From assembly GCA_900767495.1 (NCBI GenBank), contig CAAFZH010000027.1, positions 1 to 13,845 of the forward strand: a stretch of DNA of 13,845 nucleotides, written 5' to 3'. Each line of letters begins with the position of its first letter. The first letter of the stretch is position 1. This document shows positions 1 to 5,973 of this stretch, piece after piece. A program made the translations under genes and the position numbers. The notes below the pieces were generated by a model. It saw nothing but the letters and a program-made list of their open reading frames with translations. It was not told where the DNA came from and ran no database searches. Source of the stretch: Clostridia bacterium (GTDB taxonomy: Bacteria > Bacillota > Clostridia > Christensenellales > Borkfalkiaceae).

Positions 1-79
1 ATACGATTTGATTTTGTTATTAAATTATCGGAAGTTATTTCCGTAGTGCGATCGAAATTTTCCATATCAGTACCTGTTC

Positions 80-111
80 GGCGCGGCGTTTTGCGCGCAA
101 AACGCCGCGCC
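80..111. repeat. 32-bp perfect palindrome, possible hairpin terminator
   Basis: Positions 80-95 are exactly the reverse complement of 96-111 (arm begins GGCGCGGCG and runs through TTTTGC), so the transcript of either strand can fold into a very GC-rich hairpin. It lies 57 bases past the stop of the ArsR gene on the minus strand and may end that transcript, but no clear T-run follows on either strand. It could equally belong to a plus-strand gene left of the window. The palindrome is certain; its role is inferred. Confidence 0.6.
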
Positions 112-167
112 TTACTTAAATTATACTATATTACGCAAAAAATTTCAAGCGTTTTATCTACCCGTAA

Positions 168-509
168 CTACTTCGCGAGAAATTCAACTCCCTTTAACAT
201 AATTTCGTTTACGAGTTCGTCCGTAAGCGAATAATAGATTATTTTGCCTTCGCGTTCGCAGGTAACCACGCCCGTATTGCGTAAAAGCCGCAATTGATGG
301 CTTACCGTGGTCTGATTTATGCCTAGCACCGCCGACAAATCGCTTACGCAGGTTTTGGATATGGCGAGCGCGGCGACTATGCGCAGGCGCGTTTTATCCG
401 AAAAGGTTGAGAAAAAGTCCGTAAGGTCGCTCAACAGTTCGCCGTCCGGTACGTAATTTTCAACTATTCCCCAAGTTTTTTTATCAAGTTTAAGCGCAGT
501 ATTTTCCAT
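168..509 (-). CDS. ArsR/SmtB-family winged-helix repressor
   Basis: A 113-residue DNA-binding repressor of the ArsR/SmtB type; the family usually releases DNA on binding a metal(loid) or on thiol oxidation. The wHTH core is visible: DKTRLRIVAAL (38-48), a recognition helix around QTTVSHQLRLLRN (66-78), and the wing REGKIIYYSL (87-96). Cys54 sits where ArsR proteins carry the CVCDL sensor motif, but the second Cys of that motif is Ser (TCVSDL). Cys84 is the only other Cys, so the inducer cannot be read. The reading frame is open further upstream to 704. I chose ATG 509 because it has a GAGGAG ribosome site and because a consensus promoter (528-556) lies inside the longer version. It is divergent from a 58-residue membrane peptide and probably controls both through the near-palindrome at 555-570. 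Confidence 0.9.
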   Translation of the reverse strand: MENTALKLDKKTWGIVENYVPDGELLSDLTDFFSTFSDKTRLRIVAALAISKTCVSDLSAVLGINQTTVSHQLRLLRNTGVVTCEREGKIIYYSLTDELVNEIMLKGVEFLAK

Positions 510-527
510 ATAATTCTCCTCTTTAAA

Positions 528-556
528 ATTATATACCTCGGCGGAATAAGTGTCAA
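528..556 (-). promoter_or_regulatory. Consensus sigma-A promoter of the ArsR gene
   Basis: Read on the minus strand, TTGACA (556-551), a 17-base spacer and TATAAT (533-528) match the consensus exactly. The start codon at 509 follows at the expected distance, with GAGGAG between. This also fixes the gene start downstream of the promoter. Confidence 0.85.
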
Positions 557-570
557 TATATACATATATT
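555..570. promoter_or_regulatory. Candidate ArsR operator (7-2-7 inverted repeat)
   Basis: AATATAT-AC-ATATATT is a 7-2-7 inverted repeat that overlaps the upstream edge of the -35 box of the ArsR gene and lies about 60 bases upstream of the divergent small gene. AT-rich inverted repeats in promoters are typical ArsR/SmtB targets. Its use as operator is inferred from position and symmetry; AT-rich sequence makes some symmetry likely by chance. Confidence 0.5.
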
Positions 571-629
571 CTGATTTCGTCGCATAAGGTAGAATAAAAG
601 AGAATTTTGTAGAAAAACGGAGGTTTTTT

Positions 630-806
630 ATGTATAACGCAAATATCGTCTTTTTCGGGCTGTTGTTTTTGCTGTATTCGCAAGGCGCGATAAACCTTAC
701 GCAATTATTTTTACTGCTCGCCCTTATGTCTACGACTTCGTGTTGTTGTCAGAACTTAAACAACGACAATAATAATTCAAACAATAACGCTTTTAACAAT
801 CTGTAA
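630..806 (+). CDS. 58-aa hydrophobic micropeptide with CCC motif and Asn-rich tail
   Basis: An ATG with a very good ribosome site (CGGAGG, about 6 bases upstream) opens a 58-residue frame ending at TAA 804-806, directly before a strong hairpin (811-846). The N-terminal two thirds is hydrophobic: residues 7-16 (VFFGLLFLLY) and 26-33 (LFLLLALM) could form one or two membrane segments or a signal peptide. They are followed by STTSCCC (three adjacent Cys, 38-40) and a tail in which about half of the residues are Asn. I do not recognise the family. The Cys cluster next to a membrane segment, divergence from an ArsR-type repressor and convergence with a diiron ferritin-like gene suggest metal or redox handling, but that is inference. 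A lipoprotein reading is possible in outline, though no classic lipobox is evident. A weak -10 (TAGAAT, 590-595) lies upstream. Ribosome site and terminator support translation. Confidence 0.65.
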   Translation: MYNANIVFFGLLFLLYSQGAINLTQLFLLLALMSTTSCCCQNLNNDNNNSNNNAFNNL

Positions 807-810
807 CGAC

Positions 811-846
811 CGCTCGCCCGAAAGCAAAGTTGCTTTCGGGCGAGCG
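811..846. terminator. Bidirectional hairpin terminator between convergent genes
   Basis: CGCTCGCCCGAAAGC at 811-825 pairs perfectly with 832-846, and the stem can extend to 827/830, giving 16-17 base pairs. It sits 5 bases after the micropeptide stop and 3 bases after the stop of the convergent ferritin-like gene, so it can serve both. No long T-run follows on either side, so termination strength is uncertain. Confidence 0.75.
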
Positions 847-848
847 TA

Positions 849-1352
849 TCATTTATTCAATTTTTCGAGTTGCCCGCGCAGGAGTTTAACGTGAAACTCC
901 TCGTCGAGTTTTATTCTCCGTATCACGGCTACTACCCTTTCGTTAGTCAGTCTGCAAATAATCTCCTCGTATAAACTTATCGCCTCGAGTTCGCCGTTTA
1001 TATCGCTTATAAGCATATTCTGCGGGTCTTTACCGTATACTACGGCGCGGGTATCGTATAAACGCGTACTCGGCACAGTCGTGGTAAACACGGGCGGATA
1101 ACCGAGTTTTAAAATAAGCCTTCCTAAAATATCGAGATGTTTCATTTCCGCTAAGGAAATGCCCGTAAGCAAATCGGAAGTTTCCTTATAGCCGTAACTT
1201 TCAAAATAAAAATTATGAAATCGGTATTGTAAAGTAGCGGTAAGTTCGCCTTTTAACCCCGCGTATGCGGGGGAAATTATCGTCGCGCTTTGTAAGTCCG
1301 TCGCCAAATCGTCGAAAGACGGATAAGGCAAATCGAGAATAACGGGTTTCAC
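849..1352 (-). CDS. Ferritin-like diiron-domain protein
   Basis: A 167-residue four-helix-bundle protein of the ferritin-like superfamily. The metal-ligand pattern is visible in order: Glu36 in GELTATLQY (helix 1), E69-x-x-H72 in AEMKHLDILG (helix 2), Glu121 in NGELEAISLYEE (helix 3) and E151-x-x-H154 in LDEEFH (helix 4). This is the E, ExxH, E, ExxH arrangement of bacterioferritins, rubrerythrin cores and manganese catalases. There is no C-terminal rubredoxin CxxC domain, so it is not a classical rubrerythrin. Iron storage, peroxide reduction or another di-metal oxidase role all remain possible. The start is GTG with GGAG about 9 bases upstream; no in-frame ATG precedes it. Its promoter uses sequence from the end of an adjacent repeat element. 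It converges on the micropeptide gene. Confidence 0.82.
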   Translation of the reverse strand: MKPVILDLPYPSFDDLATDLQSATIISPAYAGLKGELTATLQYRFHNFYFESYGYKETSDLLTGISLAEMKHLDILGRLILKLGYPPVFTTTVPSTRLYDTRAVVYGKDPQNMLISDINGELEAISLYEEIICRLTNERVVAVIRRIKLDEEFHVKLLRGQLEKLNK

Positions 1353-1373
1353 ACTTTAAATCTCCTACTCTCC

Positions 1374-1403
1374 ATTATATTCGTTTTTCTTAATTATTGT
1401 CAT
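1374..1403 (-). promoter_or_regulatory. Promoter of the ferritin-like gene
   Basis: On the minus strand, ATGACA (1403-1398), an 18-base spacer and TATAAT (1379-1374) form a plausible sigma-A promoter about 22 bases before the GTG start. The -35 hexamer is part of the terminal repeat of the element at 1399-1504. Confidence 0.6.
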
Positions 1404-1504
1404 TGCGAGGGAGTAAAACGACCGCGGCAATCCCTTGGAACAAAAGGCGGAGGATATGCACCGACACTTTTTCAGGGGGATTGCTTTACTGCGTTCGCAA
1501 TGAC
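1399..1504. repeat. Short inverted-repeat element (MITE/REP-like)
   Basis: About 106 bases bounded by perfect 10-base inverted ends: GTCATTGCGA (1399-1408) is the reverse complement of 1495-1504. Inside, CGGCAATCCC near 1425-1434 is matched in inverse by GGGGATTGC near 1477-1485. The first 38 or so bases recur in opposite orientation at 11681-11730 with only a few mismatches, so this is a dispersed genomic repeat. It has no coding capacity. Such non-autonomous elements, beginning near GTCATTGCGAG, are common in bacterial chromosomes. Confidence 0.75.
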
Positions 1505-1516
1505 GCAATCCGCTTG

Positions 1517-1530
1517 CGAACAAACGTTCG
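1517..1530. promoter_or_regulatory. LexA (SOS) box 1
   Basis: CGAAC-AAAC-GTTCG is an exact match to the Gram-positive LexA/DinR consensus CGAAC-N4-GTTCG. It ends 8 bases before the -35 box of the radical SAM gene. Confidence 0.85.
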
Positions 1531-1538
1531 TATTTTGC

Positions 1539-1567
1539 TTGACTTTAAATTTTAAACGGTTTATAAT
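1539..1567 (+). promoter_or_regulatory. SOS-controlled promoter of the radical SAM/DUF4130 pair
   Basis: TTGACT (1539-1544), a 17-base spacer and TATAAT (1562-1567). The predicted transcript start near 1574 falls inside LexA box 2, and LexA box 1 lies just upstream, so repressor bound at either or both boxes should block RNA polymerase. Confidence 0.85.
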
Positions 1568-1572
1568 AAATA

Positions 1573-1586
1573 CGAACAAACGTTCG
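1573..1586. promoter_or_regulatory. LexA (SOS) box 2, over the transcript start
   Basis: A second CGAAC-AAAC-GTTCG, identical over 14 bases to box 1 and 56 bases downstream of it. It covers the predicted +1 of the promoter at 1539-1567, a typical repressing position. Confidence 0.87.
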
Positions 1587-1597
1587 GGGTTTATATT

Positions 1598-2851
1598 ATG
1601 TTAGACGGCGAAAGATTAAAAATACTTACCGAAAGCGCAAAGTACGACGTATCTTGCTCTTCTTCGGGCTCGGACAGAAAAAATTTCGGAAAAGGGCTCG
1701 GCAACGCCGAATACGGCGGCATTTGCCACTCCTTCACGCAGGACGGAAGGTGTGTTTCTCTTTTGAAAATACTGCTTACCAACAAATGCGCCTACGACTG
1801 CCAGTATTGCGTGAACAGGCGGAGTAACGATGTTCCGCGCGCCGAGGCAACGCCCGACGAAATCTGCGAACTCGTAATGAATTTTTACAAGCGCAACTAT
1901 ATAGAAGGTTTATTTTTATCATCCGCGGTTTATAAAAGTGCCGACTACACTATGGAACGGCTCACCGAAACGGTTATAAAACTGCGCAAACTATACGGCT
2001 TTAACGGATATATTCATCTTAAAGGCATACCGTCGGCGGATTCAAAAACCATAATGCGCGCGGGCGAATTCGCGGACAGAATGAGTTTTAACCTCGAACT
2101 GCCGAGCGAAAAAAGTCTTAAACTGCTGGCCCCCGACAAAAGCCGCACGGGCATTTTAACGCCTATGAATATGATGGCGGACGAATACCGCGATGCGAAA
2201 GCCGTAAAATACAACAAATTTTTACCCGCGGGACAAACCACGCAGATGATAGTGGGCGCGTCGCCCGAAACGGACGGGCAAATAATAAAACTCACGCAAG
2301 GGCTGTACCGCAAATTTTCGCTTAAACGCGTGTATTACTCGTCGTACATACCCATGAACGACCGCAACCCTCACCTGCCCGTTAAACCCGTGGGGTTACT
2401 GCGCGAACACAGATTGTATCAAGCCGATTGGCTTTTAAGGTTTTACGGATTTACCGCAAACGAGATATGCGACGAAAACGACAATCTTTCCGAGGACTAC
2501 GACCCCAAATGCGGTTGGGCGTTAAGACACCCCGAATTTTTCCCCGTGGAAGTAAATTCCGCCCCGCCCGAAATTCTGGTAAGAGTACCGGGGATAGGCT
2601 TTAAAAGCGCGTATAAAATAGTACAGGCGAGAAAGTACGGTAAACTCGATTTCGACTGTCTTGCCAAAATGCGCGTAGTGCTGAAACGTGCCAAAAACTT
2701 TATAACCTGCAAAGGAAAGTTTTTCGGAACGGACGATCAGATTCAGATTAAAAACCAACTGCTTTTAGAAAACAGAATAGAAAACGCCACGCAACTTTCG
2801 CTGTTTTCTTCGGCGGAAAATACGCTCAGCGTTTTAACGGGAGAACTATGA
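1598..2851 (+). CDS. Putative DNA modification/repair radical SAM protein
   Basis: A 417-residue radical S-adenosylmethionine protein matching the family known as putative DNA modification/repair radical SAM protein (TIGR03916 type). The 4Fe-4S motif CxxxCxxC is at Cys64, Cys68 and Cys71 in NKCAYDCQYCVNRR. Further family-like segments are NFGKGLGNAEYGG (29-41) and HLKGIPSAD. The C-terminal part holds a helix-hairpin-helix DNA-contact motif (PPEILVRVPGIGFKSAYKIV, near 323-343), as in DNA glycosylases and repair nucleases. The reaction is unknown. The family is known for linkage with a uracil-DNA-glycosylase-like or DUF4130 protein, and exactly such a partner overlaps its stop by four bases (ATGA). 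ATG 1598 follows a GGGG ribosome site. Two LexA boxes at the promoter predict DNA-damage induction, which supports a repair role. Family assignment is from recalled sequence features, not a search. Confidence 0.9.
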   Translation: MLDGERLKILTESAKYDVSCSSSGSDRKNFGKGLGNAEYGGICHSFTQDGRCVSLLKILLTNKCAYDCQYCVNRRSNDVPRAEATPDEICELVMNFYKRNYIEGLFLSSAVYKSADYTMERLTETVIKLRKLYGFNGYIHLKGIPSADSKTIMRAGEFADRMSFNLELPSEKSLKLLAPDKSRTGILTPMNMMADEYRDAKAVKYNKFLPAGQTTQMIVGASPETDGQIIKLTQGLYRKFSLKRVYYSSYIPMNDRNPHLPVKPVGLLREHRLYQADWLLRFYGFTANEICDENDNLSEDYDPKCGWALRHPEFFPVEVNSAPPEILVRVPGIGFKSAYKIVQARKYGKLDFDCLAKMRVVLKRAKNFITCKGKFFGTDDQIQIKNQLLLENRIENATQLSLFSSAENTLSVLTGEL

Positions 2852-3600
2852 TTTACTTTTTTACGACCGACGACGAAACGGGACTTTATTCCGCAATTTT
2901 TTACGCTTACGAAAAAAAGATTTTCCCCGACGGAGTATTTTGCGGTAACGAACAAATTTCCTTTACGGATACGGCGATAAAAATAACGCCCGACGAACAA
3001 AAGGCGTTACGGGTGAAAAAATGCCTGTACGGCAGCAGAACAAAGCGCGCGGCGAGCGATATCGCGGTTGCGTTAAAGAACGGCGAAAGCGACAAATTAA
3101 CTATAATTTTCAATTACGCAAAACTCGTAATAGATAATAAAAACAAAGATATTTCAAGCAATTTTGCAAACAATTACGTTTTGAAGTTCGCGGACCTTAT
3201 ACGGCGCGTTTTTAACGAGGTACATCGTTTTAAAGGTTTTTTGCGTTTCGAGCAAAGCGCAAAAGGCTTTTTATACGCACACTACCGCCCCGACAACGAT
3301 ATTACCGCCTACCTTATGCCGCATTTTTTCGCGCGGCTTAACGAATTGCCCTTTATAATTCACGACGTAACGCGCAACGTTATAGGTATGAGCGACGGAA
3401 AATCTTATAAAACTTTTTATGCGAAAGACTTGACCGTTACCGTTTTTATCTCGGAAGAAGAGAAGAATTTTAAGGCGTTATGGCGCACTTACTACGACTC
3501 CGTAAACATTAAGGAACGAAAGAATTTAAAACAAATGCTGAATTATATGCCCGCGAGATATCACGCCGACCTGCCCGAGAAAAACGGCTTTTCACAATAA
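2848..3600 (+). CDS. DUF4130-type DNA-metabolism protein, partner of the radical SAM protein
   Basis: A 250-residue protein of the TIGR03915/DUF4130 group (probable DNA metabolism protein). This group is found beside the radical SAM family or fused to a uracil-DNA-glycosylase-like domain. Recognisable pieces are the N-terminal FTTDDETGLYSAIFYAYEKK, the central VHRFKGFLRF (about 122-131), DNDITAYLMPHFFARL, and a late YMPARYHADLPEKNG. Here the protein ends after that last motif, so the glycosylase domain that some relatives carry at the C-terminus is absent. The ATG overlaps the TGA of the radical SAM gene, with GGGAG just upstream, so the two should be translated together in roughly equal amounts and share LexA control. 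Biochemical activity is not established. A hairpin terminator follows at 3633-3663. Confidence 0.85.
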   Translation: MIYFFTTDDETGLYSAIFYAYEKKIFPDGVFCGNEQISFTDTAIKITPDEQKALRVKKCLYGSRTKRAASDIAVALKNGESDKLTIIFNYAKLVIDNKNKDISSNFANNYVLKFADLIRRVFNEVHRFKGFLRFEQSAKGFLYAHYRPDNDITAYLMPHFFARLNELPFIIHDVTRNVIGMSDGKSYKTFYAKDLTVTVFISEEEKNFKALWRTYYDSVNIKERKNLKQMLNYMPARYHADLPEKNGFSQ

Positions 3601-3632
3601 TATAATGCAAAACTTAAATAAAACTTAAAAAC

Positions 3633-3663
3633 GCCGCCGCGAAAAATTATTTTTCGCGGCGGC
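3633..3663. terminator. Hairpin terminator between convergent operons
   Basis: GCCGCCGCGAAAAA (3633-3646) pairs perfectly with 3650-3663 around a three-base loop. It lies between the stop of the DUF4130 gene (+) and the stop of yqeY (-). The A/T pairs at the top of the stem and the lack of a long T-run make it a likely but not textbook bidirectional terminator. Confidence 0.75.
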
Positions 3664-3671
3664 AAATAAGA

Positions 3672-4094
3672 TCATAAACTCTTTAATACGTTACCTACGG
3701 CGCGCATATCTACTTTGCCCGCGTAGTTGGCTTTAAAATATTTCATAACCGAAGGCATGGTTTTATCTTCAAGACCTTCGATAATCTTTTTTATTTCCTC
3801 GTCGGAAAGCATCTTGGGCAAATACTTTTCGACCGTGGCAAGTTGACGATTAAGACTCTCTACCGTTTCCGCCCTGCCCGCCTTTATAAAGCCTTCGCGT
3901 TCCTCGGTGAGTTCGTTCACGGTCTTTTGCAAAATGCGCGTTACGTCGGCGTCGGTCATCTCTTCGCCAGCCGCCTTTTTCTCTATACCCGCAAGCATAA
4001 GTTTGTTTATTACCGCGTTGAGCGCGTCTACGGCGTCTTTATCGCGCGCCTTCATCGCCTCTATTTTTACTTTTTTAAAATCTTCTATTCTCAT
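3672..4094 (-). CDS. yqeY: GatB/YqeY-domain protein
   Basis: A 140-residue YqeY-family protein, the small free-standing homologue of the C-terminal domain of GatB (tRNA-dependent amidotransferase). Typical features are KVKIEAMKARDKDAVDALNAVI near the N-terminus, a charged helical middle (LQKTVNELTEEREGFIKAGR), KYLPKMLSDEEI, and the closing DMRAVGNVLK. Length is close to the usual 145-150. A role in tRNA or translation quality is assumed from the GatB domain but is not proven. It starts one base after the aspS stop, and its ribosome site (AGGAAGGA) lies inside the last aspS codons, so the two genes are co-transcribed and probably translationally coupled. The adjacency with an aminoacyl-tRNA synthetase fits a translation-linked role. 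Confidence 0.9.
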   Translation of the reverse strand: MRIEDFKKVKIEAMKARDKDAVDALNAVINKLMLAGIEKKAAGEEMTDADVTRILQKTVNELTEEREGFIKAGRAETVESLNRQLATVEKYLPKMLSDEEIKKIIEGLEDKTMPSVMKYFKANYAGKVDMRAVGNVLKSL

Positions 4095-4095
4095 T

Positions 4096-5898
4096 TTAGT
4101 CCTTCCTTATATCTATATAAAGTTCTTCGAGTTGCTTTTCGTCTACGGGCGACGGAGCGTCGCTCATAAGGCAAGCCGCGGTTTGTACTTTGGGAAACGC
4201 GATTACGTCCCTTATGGACTCGTCCTTGCAAAGCAGCATCGTAAGCCTGTCGAGTCCGAACGCAAGACCGCCGTGCGGAGGCGCGCCGTAATTGAACGCG
4301 TCTACGAAAAAGCCGAATTTACGCTGAATATCCTCGTCCGTAAAGCCGAGAATATTAAACATTTTCTTTTGCAGGTCGCGCGAGTGAATACGGATAGATC
4401 CGCCGCCCGCCTCCTGACCGTTTATAACAAGGTCGTAAGCCTTGGCGCGCGCCTTGTCGGGCGCGGTTTCGCACAAATCTATGTCTTCGGTCATAGGCGC
4501 GGTAAAGGGGTGGTGTACCGCCATAAACCTGTTTTCTTCCTCCGACCACTCGAACATCGGGAATTCCGTTATCCACAAAATATCGTACTTATTTTTGTCG
4601 ATAAGACCGAACTTTTCGGCAAGCATAAGCCTTAACCCGCCGAGGGTATTAAACACGACGTAATCTTTATCGGCGGCAAAGAACAAGGTATCGCCCTCCT
4701 CAAAATCGGTGCGAGATTTGATAGCCGCTATATCTTCCTCGGTTAAAAATTTCATAAACGACGACTTAATTTCGCCGCCCTTTTGCCAAGTCATCCAGCA
4801 AAGGCCTTTCGCGCCGAGCGTTTTTGCGTATTCCACGCAAGCGTCGAGGTCCTTACGCGAAAATTTATCCGCAAGGCCTTTGGCGTTTATCGCTCTTACG
4901 CTACCGCGGATGGGTCCTATTTTTATGGCGAGCGCGTCGGTAAACACTTTGAAAGAGGACGACGCAAACAGATCGGAACAGTTTATGATCTTCATTCCGA
5001 AACGGGTGTCGGGCTTGTCCGAACCGTAATTTTCCATAGCGTCCTTATAGCGCATAACCTTAAAGTGTCCGTCGCCTAAATCTAAACCGCCCGCCGTTTT
5101 GAATATATTTTTGATAAGTCCCTCTATGGGGTACATTACGTCCTCTATCTCGTCCACGAAACTCATCTCTACGTCGATCTGAGTAAACTCGGGTTGACGA
5201 TTGGCGCGCAGGTCCTCGTCGCGGAAACATTTAGTTATCTGGAAGTACCTGTCGAAACCCGCAATCATCAAAAGTTGCTTATAAAGTTGGGGCGACTGCG
5301 GCAAAGCGTAAAAACAACCCTCGTGTATTCTCGACGGAACGAGGTAATCCCTCGCGCCTTCGGGCGTGGATTTGCCGAGCATGGGCGTTTCTATTTCTAT
5401 AAAGCCGTTTTCCTCGAAAAATTTGCGCGCGGCAAGCGTTATTTTGTAACGCGTAATAAGGTTGTTCTGCAAAGACGGACGGCGCAAATCGAGGTAACGA
5501 TATTTTAAACGCAAAGTTTCGTTTACGTTGGTATCGTCGAGTATTTCGAACGGCGTAGTATCGGCTTCGGCTAAAATTTTAAGTTCGCTCGCAAGTATCT
5601 CTATATCGCCGGTCGCGATTTTGTCGGTTTTGCTCTCGCGTTCTCTTACCGTGCCTTTTACGGCAAGAACGTACTCGGAACGGATAGTCTGCGCTTTTTT
5701 GAATATTTCGTCGTCGGTGGTGTCGTCGAAAACTATTTGCACTATGCCCGTGCGATCACGCAAATCGACGAATATAAGGCTGCCGAGATTTCTGCGCCTT
5801 TGTACCCAACCCGTTACCACGACTTCCTTGCCTGCCATTCCGGCGGTAAGAGTTCCGCAGTAATCGGTTCTTCTTAAATTACCCATAAATTCAGCCAT
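4096..5898 (-). CDS. aspS: Aspartate--tRNA ligase
   Basis: A 600-residue class II aminoacyl-tRNA synthetase that charges tRNA-Asp with aspartate in the cytosol. The domain order is complete for the bacterial type: N-terminal OB fold for the anticodon (about 15-105), catalytic core, an inserted GAD domain around 300-420, and the C-terminal catalytic half. Motif 2 is CFRDEDLRANRQPEFTQIDVE (about 224-244) and motif 3 is GLAFGLDRLTMLL (about 544-556). Length matches the roughly 590-residue family norm, which distinguishes it from the shorter archaeal-type enzyme. The ATG at 5898 has GGAG 8 bases upstream; Met5 is an alternative start. Its own promoter lies at 5929-5957, between alr and aspS. Whether it is discriminating or also charges tRNA-Asn cannot be decided here. 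Confidence 0.97.
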   Translation of the reverse strand: MAEFMGNLRRTDYCGTLTAGMAGKEVVVTGWVQRRRNLGSLIFVDLRDRTGIVQIVFDDTTDDEIFKKAQTIRSEYVLAVKGTVRERESKTDKIATGDIEILASELKILAEADTTPFEILDDTNVNETLRLKYRYLDLRRPSLQNNLITRYKITLAARKFFEENGFIEIETPMLGKSTPEGARDYLVPSRIHEGCFYALPQSPQLYKQLLMIAGFDRYFQITKCFRDEDLRANRQPEFTQIDVEMSFVDEIEDVMYPIEGLIKNIFKTAGGLDLGDGHFKVMRYKDAMENYGSDKPDTRFGMKIINCSDLFASSSFKVFTDALAIKIGPIRGSVRAINAKGLADKFSRKDLDACVEYAKTLGAKGLCWMTWQKGGEIKSSFMKFLTEEDIAAIKSRTDFEEGDTLFFAADKDYVVFNTLGGLRLMLAEKFGLIDKNKYDILWITEFPMFEWSEEENRFMAVHHPFTAPMTEDIDLCETAPDKARAKAYDLVINGQEAGGGSIRIHSRDLQKKMFNILGFTDEDIQRKFGFFVDAFNYGAPPHGGLAFGLDRLTMLLCKDESIRDVIAFPKVQTAACLMSDAPSPVDEKQLEELYIDIRKD

Positions 5899-5928
5899 CT
5901 GAGTTCTCCAAAATGTAAATACGAGAAT

Positions 5929-5957
5929 ATTTTAGACTTTTAAAGCCGAAAAGTCAA
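5929..5957 (-). promoter_or_regulatory. Promoter of aspS-yqeY
   Basis: On the minus strand, TTGACT (5957-5952), 17 bases, TAAAAT (5934-5929). It lies in the 75-base gap between the alr stop and the aspS start. A weak 7-bp inverted repeat (GACTTTT/AAAAGTC) overlaps it. Confidence 0.7.
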
Positions 5958-5973
5958 TTACTTACGCGCCGTT

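Noticed and set aside
510..704. Upstream extension of the ArsR frame to a 178-residue protein
   Set aside because: A consensus promoter (528-556) and a GAGGAG site directly before ATG 509 show the start is internal; the extension has no family similarity.
1399..1504. CRISPR-like repeat
   Set aside because: Single inverted-repeat unit with no regular repeat-spacer array; fits a small dispersed element.
1591..1785. 64-codon minus-strand frame over the start of the radical SAM gene
   Set aside because: Antisense shadow of a clearly coding region with a conserved protein.
3907..4635. 242-codon plus-strand open frame
   Set aside because: It lies over yqeY and aspS in antisense; its composition is a shadow of those genes and it has no ribosome site or recognisable domain.
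5899..5973. T-box or other riboswitch before aspS
   Set aside because: The gap is only 75 bases, holds a normal promoter, and has no room or recognisable conserved T-box sequence.
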